A stretch of DNA of 46,537 nt, taken from positions 768,256 to 814,792 of the forward strand of contig BFEA01000336.1 in assembly GCA_003427395.1 (NCBI GenBank), in the 5' to 3' direction. The notes under the pieces are model-generated. The model was not told the DNA's origin. It did not search any database and was given only the letters and a program-made list of their open reading frames with translations. The stretch is from Chara braunii (lineage: Eukaryota; Streptophyta; Charophyceae; Charales; Characeae). This document shows positions 39,551 to 46,537 of this stretch, one piece after another (the stretch's first letter is position 1; every line of letters starts with the position of its first letter). The position numbers and the translations under genes are program-made.

Positions 39551-39877
39551 ATGCAAACACTGATAAATACGTGATAGTAAAAGGTTGAGGATGATTATAT
39601 AATAAGAGTATAATATCCTTTGTGAGAAGTGCTTAATACTGACGAATGAGCATATGATTTTTCAAATTGTAAACTGTGAATAACTTTTTTGTTTTAGGTG
39701 ACAATTCTTATGGTCGGTTGGTGCCTACATTTACATGTTGCAACGTATATGCTAAGCCATCAAATAGTATGCATCTACCGACCTCACACACAAACATTGT
39801 TAGACATGTGATAGAAGATTGAGGATGATTATAAAATTAGAGCGTAATATTTTTTTAAGAAGTGCTTAAGAAGTTTA

Positions 39878-39985
39878 TATATATACAAGTCAGTGAAACT
39901 CTGACGAAACTGTTTATCACATCCTCTCGTTTGTTGTCCTCTTCTCCCTCTCTGCCAACAATTTACCGTACAGTTTTTTTTAATG
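39878..39985 (+). repeat. Dispersed repeat, copy 2 (with hammerhead-like fold)
   Basis: It matches 175-290 in reverse complement. The fold at 39882-39923 has stem GTCAG/CTGAC with loop TGAAACT, followed by GAAAC, TGTTT and ATC. The stem differs from copy 1 (GTCGG/CCGAC) by a paired change. The core preceding the stem (TATACAA) is degenerate. Confidence 0.7.
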
Positions 39986-39989
39986 ATAT

Positions 39990-42900
39990 ATATATATTTC
40001 AATGTGTTAATTCTCAAAGTTTTTTCAACGAAACATAAGTAAAAACAATAAATTTTTCTCGATCATTTCACAAAATTGTTGCAAACAACAAAGTTTGAAG
40101 ACGTTTTTTAAGTGATCGATACATGCAGAGACAAAAATGTATACCATAAAGTTTTCTGGCAGAAAAGTATAATTCTTAAACTTTCCGCTTAAATCAGTAT
40201 ATTTCAATCTAAATCTGAGTATTTCAATTTTCTTATCATCATTTTTTTATAAATTAGATTAAAATTACTAGCTAAATTAAAATTATATGATAAATTTTAA
40301 AATATTTTAAATAAATTTAAAAAGGTTATTAGACTGAAATTTTAAATTTGAACAAAAACTTGAAAAATATTTTTACTGAAATTCTACCAAAAATATTAAC
40401 TTTGGATTAAAGCCGCACAAAAACTATTAAATTTAAATTTAAATTTCACCGAAAATACTCGATTTGGACTAAAATTTTAATTACAATTTCATATGTGTAC
40501 GAAAAGTTTGACAGAAAATTACAAACGTGGACGAAATGTAGATCAAAATTCTAAATTACAAACGTGGACGAAATGTAGATCAAAATTCTAAGTAAAATTT
40601 CACCTAACTGACTCAAATTTAATTGAAATTAGATTGAAATATTTAGATGTAGACGAAGTTTGACTAAAATTCCACTAAAATTTTCAAAGAGTCGTGGATC
40701 ATACACACAACTCATAACTTCACATATGATGATCAATCACAAACATTTTGCGTATTTAGTAGCCGCAAAGTCAAAAAATTGTATGATGAAAAAAAATCAT
40801 TCATAAACAGAATAACATATATATACATCGATAACTTAACAATCATATTAAAAAAAATACAGGATCCCACAACATTATTTAAGCATTCAACTTGCAAATT
40901 GCACTTCAAGACAACACTCGTGCACTTGTGTATATATTTTCGTTCGTACATGTGTTCATGTATGTGTATGTGTGTAAGAGAGAAAAAAAAAAAAAATAGA
41001 GAGAGAGAAGGGATAGAAAGATCAAGGAGAGAAAAAAAAAATGGTGAAGAATGATATACATATATATAAAGAGAGAGAAAGAGAGAGAACAAAAGAAGAA
41101 AACAAAAATACAAATTTAAGTTTACATTTGGAATTGGTAAATAACAACTTCAATAGGCTCCTTAGCCATAACAAAACTTTATGATTCCTACAACACACAT
41201 CAATTTAACTACATAAAGTTTTCACCTCTAAATTTTGGTGAATCAATTCTACAAGAACGCATCCACCTAGTGAAGGTGGGTACGCGCAGTCAGAGAGACT
41301 AAAAATAGTTATTTGTCTCCACAACCACAGTAACTAAAAACCTAACTCGACCACTTGAAATATATGGCAAGAGAGTGCGTGCACAAGTTTGAGAGATCTT
41401 AAGAAGGCACAAACAAAGACAGAGAGGGAGAGAGAAAAACTAGGAAGAAACTAAAAAATTGATGGATAATTTTTTTCCTCTCCCGCTTTTGCCTTAACTG
41501 GAATAATCTTTGTAACCTCCTCTTCCCACTATCTATGGTGAAGGAACATTATTCCGTCAACCGTGCTGAGAAATTCTTCCCATTAAACTTTCATTCACCA
41601 TTTCTGCCCACCAAATGTTGGTTGCCTTAGGACTTGGACTTGCATACTGCATCCACAACAAAAAACAACAAAATAAAACTACATAATCAACATCACTTTG
41701 AAAAATAATTGAGTTCTGAATGACATAATTATCAAGGGCGTGTCCATGTGAAGAAAACATGATGTGTCATTCACCGCCTTCGCCAACGTAAAAATAAAGA
41801 TCTACAGATAACGTGGTGACAACGATAGAATGGATGGTCATACTCAAGAAAGCAAAGAGCAGTATGAGATGTGAAGTTCCTGTGATTGCGTGAATGTGAC
41901 AAATAGGGGTTTCTGTAACCGCTCACTGTGGAGAGAGAACTGTCACACCCCGATATTATCCATCCCTGTTCACATGTGCGTTAAGATACTTTTCTACAAC
42001 AAAAACAAAGATCTGAATCTCATGATCCATTCCTGCTAAATAGATGCAAGATCTATGCCATTTGGAAAACTTTACTGTGGAATGTGTATGACAACAAGTT
42101 GGTATGAAGTGTTTGTAGCAGCAAGCTCTTGTCCACCGCGACTGCGCCCCCAACACACACAGACTCCTTTTTCCCGTCTTCCTTTGCTACCTTCCTCTTC
42201 CCTGTCTTCCTCTGCTACCTTCCTTTTCCCTCTCAGCTACCTCCTCCTGCCCCCTCCCCCCTCCGACATCAATGCAGCTTGGCAATTAAAAAAAAGGAAA
42301 CACACCTTACACATAAAAAAAACACAACTCCACCTCCTTGTTTCATATCACGAACTTCTCTCTAGTAAACATGCAACATGTATGTGGAGTGACTGTGTGA
42401 CAAAGCCAAAAAAAAATAAAATAATAAGACAAAAAATTGTCACAACTCGGTCATTGGCTCAGGCAGACCACACTATGTGGATTGGGCACTATCATGTGGC
42501 GTGGGTGATAGTATGTAGGTTAGGCTAGTATTATGTGTAACGGGTAGCACCATACGGAGCATGTCATAGATTATGCATTACGGACCAGATAGTAGTGACG
42601 CACTCACGCACACATAGTATCATAAAAAAATAAACGCTCACTTGGGCACAACATGACCCTTGGCCTCGTGGACTGGTTAATATTACATGGTCTGCATGGT
42701 ACTATGGGTTGAATAATATCATGTGGACTACGTGACCAATGTAGGATGTGTCATACTACGTGAACTGGAAGGTACCAACTCACTCACTTATGAGTAGTGG
42801 TAGGTAGGTAGTGGAGGTGAATTTAAATAATTTAAAAGATGATGAAAAATTTGAGAGAGGAAAAAAAAAAATATTTGTTCTCATTTTTCTAAGTTCAAGG

Positions 42901-44200
42901 TAACTTGGACGAAAAGAGTCAAAAGAGGTAGAGAATAAGAATGATTTGGACGGATATAGAGAAATAAGGTCATGCGGGACAAAAATGGTAAACTTCAAAA
43001 AATGTTAAATCAGTTTAATTATATCTTTATTATATCTACGAGGTTTTTTTGCAGTACTCGTTAAGTTTCTTCATACAATTGTTTTTGACATGTAGGCAAG
43101 TGAGAGGTAGAAAAAAGACAATCCGTTTTTTCATCTCAAATAGGTAAAATCAATCTCATTTCCAAACATCCATATACCTACATGCACATCACACAAAACA
43201 AACAAATTCAAAAGGATCCAATGCAACCCCATATCAAAGTCCGGCCTTTCAATTCACATGCAAACACACATTCTCTTTGTCTTTTCAACAAACATTCAAT
43301 GAACAGGGTCAAACAAGTGTGGGTCCACACAGGTGTGAAGGGAAGTTTGAGCCATTCAACTGATCTTGAGTGAAGTTTGAATTGGCTCACTTAATAAAAT
43401 CGAGATACTGTCTCAATCAAGTAAAATATTAATCGTCGTTAAAAACAAAAATGTGCAGGGAACAATCACACAAGTTGTGGTCCTTCCGCCCAATTCATAA
43501 CTCACGTCCTTCTCCGTTGACCTCAACATGCAAATGTTGGGTCCACTGAAAGGCCTCAATGAGATAACCCTCGAAGAGGGTATTCTTAAAAATAAATCTC
43601 ATGCGGTCCAAACATCATCCCAGATAACCCCAATGCACTCTCAATTGGTCCCCCAAGGATTGTTTTAAATCAAACCGCGGTCCATAACCATCTTCCATCA
43701 CTCCACTCAGAGTAGTTTCAAATGTGGGAACGCAAACCGCACATGATCCAAAATCAGGAACCTCAAATCAGTTTCAACTAGTCTCAATGGTCCTAGTTAA
43801 TCCCATACGTTCACCCACAGCATCAGATGGCTCCAACACCGAAACCGTTCGAATTGTCTGTTCCAAAAAAAATAAAGGTGACCCCGGGCGAAAACCGCAT
43901 GTGCGGCGAGCCCCAATGAGTACCCCGCATCGCGTGCACACTCCAAGTACTCTCATGGATTATAATTCACTGATGAGATTAAACTATACACTTGTTGCAT
44001 GCACCACTGCAACCAGTTTTCGCTCGAAATCAAGCACGCATGGAAACGAAGTTAACATCTCCATATACGCCTCAAGTTGTTCTTAGCCAAATCGCGAATT
44101 TGTTGAATTTGTAAATTTCATGGTTGTGTTATTCTCGATCAAAATGTCTACATGATGTGGTACGAAGCAGGTTGAGCATGTACTGTAGAAAAACGCAAGA
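39990..44200. other. Long AT-rich gene-free stretch
   Basis: No domain-bearing ORF was found over about 4 kb. Contents include a 37-bp duplication (40518 and 40555, ACAAACGTGGACGAAATGTA), GA and A-rich runs (40980-41100), a pyrimidine-rich patch (42150-42260) and a small hairpin ACCCTC/GAGGGT near 43567. The 43724-44086 frame is unsupported. Nothing else was recognised. Confidence 0.55.
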
Positions 44201-44212
44201 GACAAAATGGAA

Positions 44213-44289
44213 CGTGGTCGGTAGGTGCATACAAATATAAAGACAACAAATGTTCACAACCACAAATTCGTATGCACCTACCGACCACG
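44213..44289. repeat. Perfect 20-bp inverted repeat
   Basis: CGTGGTCGGTAGGTGCATAC (44213-44232) is the exact reverse complement of GTATGCACCTACCGACCACG (44270-44289), with a 37-base loop. Arms of the same sequence family occur inside each 150-bp satellite unit at 39101-39550. Confidence 0.95.
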
Positions 44290-44389
44290 ACTTTGTTTGT
44301 CGTACAATATACTTCGAGGCAGAAAGGGGGACAAAATGAGAATCGTCATGACATTGGAAAAGCAACATCTCATTTATCTTTGACGTACT

Positions 44390-44393
<4 letters not shown>

Positions 44394-44430
<37 letters not shown>

Positions 44431-44461
44431 TGTGTGTTTCTCTTTAGCTTTTTCTCTCTCT

Positions 44462-44506
<45 letters not shown>
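44394..44506. repeat. CT microsatellite and 44-base oligo(T)
   Basis: A CT tract (44394-44427) is followed by CTTT/TCTC DNA and 44 T at 44463-44506. The T run could be the poly(A) tail of a minus-strand retroposon, since it directly abuts the hairpin-rich repeat. Confidence 0.95.
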
Positions 44507-44507
<1 letters not shown>

Positions 44508-44591
44508 GATAAGCGCAGATGGATGTTTCCAAAAGTAGCGAGAGAAGGTTAACAACAGTCGTATTTTTCATCACCACTTCAGGACACCCTT

Positions 44592-44757
44592 CACCACTTC
44601 AGGATGCAACTTGTCTAAACAAGTGGTTTTCAGGGTCTTCGGACCTTTCACCACTTCAGGACCATCCAGGTCTGAAAACCCTGAATGGTCATGAAGTGGC
44701 GAAAACTCCGAAGACCCTGGAAACCACTTGTTTAGGCAGGTTGCATCCTCAAGTGGT
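44592..44757. repeat. Long imperfect foldback
   Basis: The left arm (CACCACTTCAGGATGCAACT, TGTCTAAACAAGTGGTTTTC, GGGTCTTCGGA) pairs with the right arm (TCCGAAGACCC, GGAAACCACTTGTTTAGGCA, GGTTGCATCC, AAGTGGT). The centre lies near 44675-44685, where TCAGGACCAT and ATGGTCATGA also pair. A direct partial copy of the left arm lies at 44841-44935. It could form a hairpin RNA if transcribed. Confidence 0.85.
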
Positions 44758-45155
44758 AAAGGGTTGTTTTCATGGTCTTTGGACCTTTCACCACTTCAGG
44801 ACCATTCATGATTTTCAAACTATCCAAAACTCTCACTTGCTCACTTCAGGACACCCTTCACCACTTCAGGACGCAGCCTGCCTAAACAGGTGGTTTTCAG
44901 GGTCTTCGGACCTCTCACCACTTCAAGACTATTCATGATTTTCAGACTGCCAAAAACTCTCACTTCAGAATTTTCATTCATGAATTTTCAGCTACCCGAT
45001 AACCACTTGTGGAAGTAGTAAGCTCTTCTGACCGTTTCCACTTACCCCTCACCCAAATAAGGTTCGATAAGCCCGTGCCTCCGGATGAGAAAGACTGTTG
45101 TTCCACCTCTTGTCCTCCCTTCCCTCCTTGAGACAATCCAACCGTTGAATCCGCC

Positions 45156-45350
45156 TTTTTTTTTTTTTTTTTTTTTTTTTTAATAGCCTTTCCGATATCC
45201 CTCTATCCTGGCGGTGGTAAGAGAACCGTCAGAATTGAGGACTTACCTATCGGGCTGCTCCATCTATGAGTGGGGAGTGACACCTGCTGGAAACCGGACC
45301 CAGCGTCCCATCAAAACATCACATGGCACCAAGATCAAGGTTTGTTGTTT
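45156..45350 (-). repeat. Dispersed repeat, copy B with poly(A) tail
   Basis: A 26-base T run (45156-45181) is followed by the 300-420 family sequence (GGTGGTAAGAGAACC, GGGGAGTGACACCTGCTGGA). On the minus strand this is a repeat ending in poly(A), a retroposon signature. Confidence 0.75.
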
Positions 45351-45529
45351 ATTGGGGCTGTGGTTCTTACTGACTCGTCGCGGTATTCAAGTATCCGTTG
45401 GGGCTGCAAGTGACGCCCTTCCCTTTTTTTTTTAGCAGCTTCCCTTGTCTATTAACCCAACCCTTATTCGAGCAGTCCTCCTATATACTCTTTGTACTCT
45501 TTATGTCTTATATCCTTATTTTTATTTTG

Positions 45530-45600
45530 ACAGCCCCGTCTATCGGCGGGGAGCTGCTCCTGCTGGAAACCGGGCCCAGCGTCCCAGATACCCCATTACA
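45530..45600 (-). repeat. Dispersed repeat, partial copy C
   Basis: TCTATCGGCGGGGAGCTGCT, CCTGCTGGAAACCGGGCCCA and GCGTCCC match the central part of the copies at 300-420 and 45190-45315. Confidence 0.7.
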
Positions 45601-45743
45601 GGGTTGAGAATAAGTACACATAAGTTGACCTTCGTGCTGCTGAAGGACCAATGTATCCTAAAGTCTTTTACGTTAGCCTCCTTTACTACATCATCCCGGG
45701 ACCCATATTTCCTGCACTCCTGTTCCACAGTTGCACTCCATTT

Positions 45744-45950
45744 TATCCCCTTCCTCGCACCCACTATAGGAGCATAACCAGTTCCCCAGTAGCACTCTTT
45801 CTGTTACACTCTGTTTATCCCCTTCGTCGCATCCGCTGTAGGGCCAGAACCAGTTTCCCAGTTGTAGTCCGTTTGTTTCACTTTGTTGTATCCCCTTCCT
45901 CGCATCCGCTGTCGGGCAGAGCCAGTTTCCCACTGGTAGAGTACCACACC
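45744..45950. repeat. 72/73-bp tandem repeats, three units
   Basis: TATCCCCTTC(C/G)TCGC starts at 45744, 45816 and 45889, each followed by a CCGCTGT or CCACTAT block and CAGTTTCCCA or CAGTTCCCCA. The minus frame gives parallel peptides (GNWLCSYSGCEEGDK and GNWFWPYSGCDEGDK), but the 73-base spacing shifts the third unit out of frame. Confidence 0.85.
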
Positions 45951-46537
45951 AGGGTTGTTGCTGTGTAGTAGTCCGGCGGACCCAGTACTGGGCCATCGAT
46001 TTATATGTAGCTTTCTGTCTGTGTGCACTTCTTGGTCTCTCCTGTATACCCCCATGGCCCCTTCCCCGCGAGCTTTTCGCCCTCTTTCCACTTTCTGATC
46101 CTTCCGTTTTCCCCATAGTCAGAGAAGGCTATATTATCCCCAGACCCTTTCCACTCTTGGATATGCAAACTGCCTGCACGAGTGTTCCATCTGCTCCCAT
46201 GTCTTGCGTTGTTATCACCATTGCCAAATGAGCTGCCGTCTGCCTTAAGTCGTCGCGGGCGTCATTGTAGTCCCATCCACGTTCTAGGAGGCGCAGTCAA
46301 ATGTTTCAGGCGCGGGGGGGGGGGGAAGGGATATCGGGTGGAAAACCTCGGGGAAGCGGAGGAGGGGGAGATGGTGTCAGGGGTGGGAAACCGAGCGGAA
46401 GCGAGGGGGGCAGGGAGGTCTGTAGTGTACCTAAAGGGGTCGGGGAGCGGGTACAGGGGGAAAGGGCGGGCCGAGGAGAGTCCCTCGGCAGGGACAAAGG
46501 CGGCGGCGGTGGGGTGAGAGGCGGGGGCCACGATGGC
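45951..46537. other. Gene-free right edge, G-rich end
   Basis: There is no domain. Positions 46314-46325 are 12 consecutive G, and 46320-46520 is strongly G-rich (GGGGGAG, GCGGGTGG), with G-quadruplex potential. The stretch may continue as a gene or repeat beyond the window. Confidence 0.4.

Noticed and set aside
43724-44086. 120-residue plus ORF
   Set aside because: No domain or codon-use support in an AT-rich gene-free region.

Overview
This is a eukaryotic nuclear window, almost certainly from the green-plant (streptophyte) lineage. There are no operons and no bacterial-style genes. The DNA is dominated by decayed plant-type retroelements, microsatellites and homopolymer tracts. It also holds a tRNA-Gln(UUG) that looks like the plant mitochondrial type. 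The Ty3/gypsy chromovirus-like elements, an unusual reverse transcriptase with PKHKDL and GIPVGK motifs, and a CCHC zinc-knuckle ORF followed by a charged helix remind me of predicted proteins of the charophyte alga Chara braunii. That species guess is from memory and was not checked.

Layout. 1-650: two dispersed repeats, one with a hammerhead-like fold. 1.1-3.4 kb (minus): 5'-truncated LINE with an RT C-terminus and a zf-RVT domain. 3.4-6.2 kb: short repeats, a 28-bp tandem array, no gene. 6.2-6.65 kb (minus): broken ORF with two tandem RING-like domains. 6.65-10.9 kb (plus): gypsy element 1 (gag, protease, RT, RNase H, integrase), frameshifted. 11.3-11.7 kb: organelle-like segment with tRNA-Gln and one ambiguous base. 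12.5-15.17 kb (minus): Penelope-like or related RT element with a repeated 3' tail. 15.17-24.49 kb (plus): gypsy element 2 with both LTRs, a primer-binding site, a leader full of TGACGTGGCA motifs, and a dead polyprotein (YLND instead of YLDD). 24.5-25.6 kb (minus): zinc-knuckle ORF remnant. 25.6-27.8 kb: pyrimidine-rich repeats. 27.98-29.2 kb (minus): second, 5'-truncated copy of the Penelope-like element. 29.9-32.1 kb: extreme low-complexity DNA. 32.5-33.25 kb: a tRNA-like motif and the only good host-gene candidate, a minus-strand first exon with Cys/His zinc ligands and a GTGAGT splice donor. 33.89-35.72 kb: PIF/Harbinger-like DNA transposon with 21-bp TIRs and TTA target-site duplications. 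35.8-36.3 kb: poly(A)-tailed retroposon. 36.5-46.5 kb: gene-poor, mostly AT-rich DNA with microsatellites, a 150-bp satellite, foldback repeats, and the 300-420 repeat again near 45.2 and 45.5 kb.

The genes do not form a pathway; they are layers of transposon insertion and decay. The most informative signals are structural: a duplicated RING pseudogene beside a gag, two copies of a Penelope-like element sharing a tandem-repeat tail, ACGT-element clusters in an LTR leader, a foldback motif shared by a satellite and a perfect inverted repeat, and a covarying hammerhead-like stem. All coordinates were read by eye, so repeat boundaries are approximate unless an exact motif is named.
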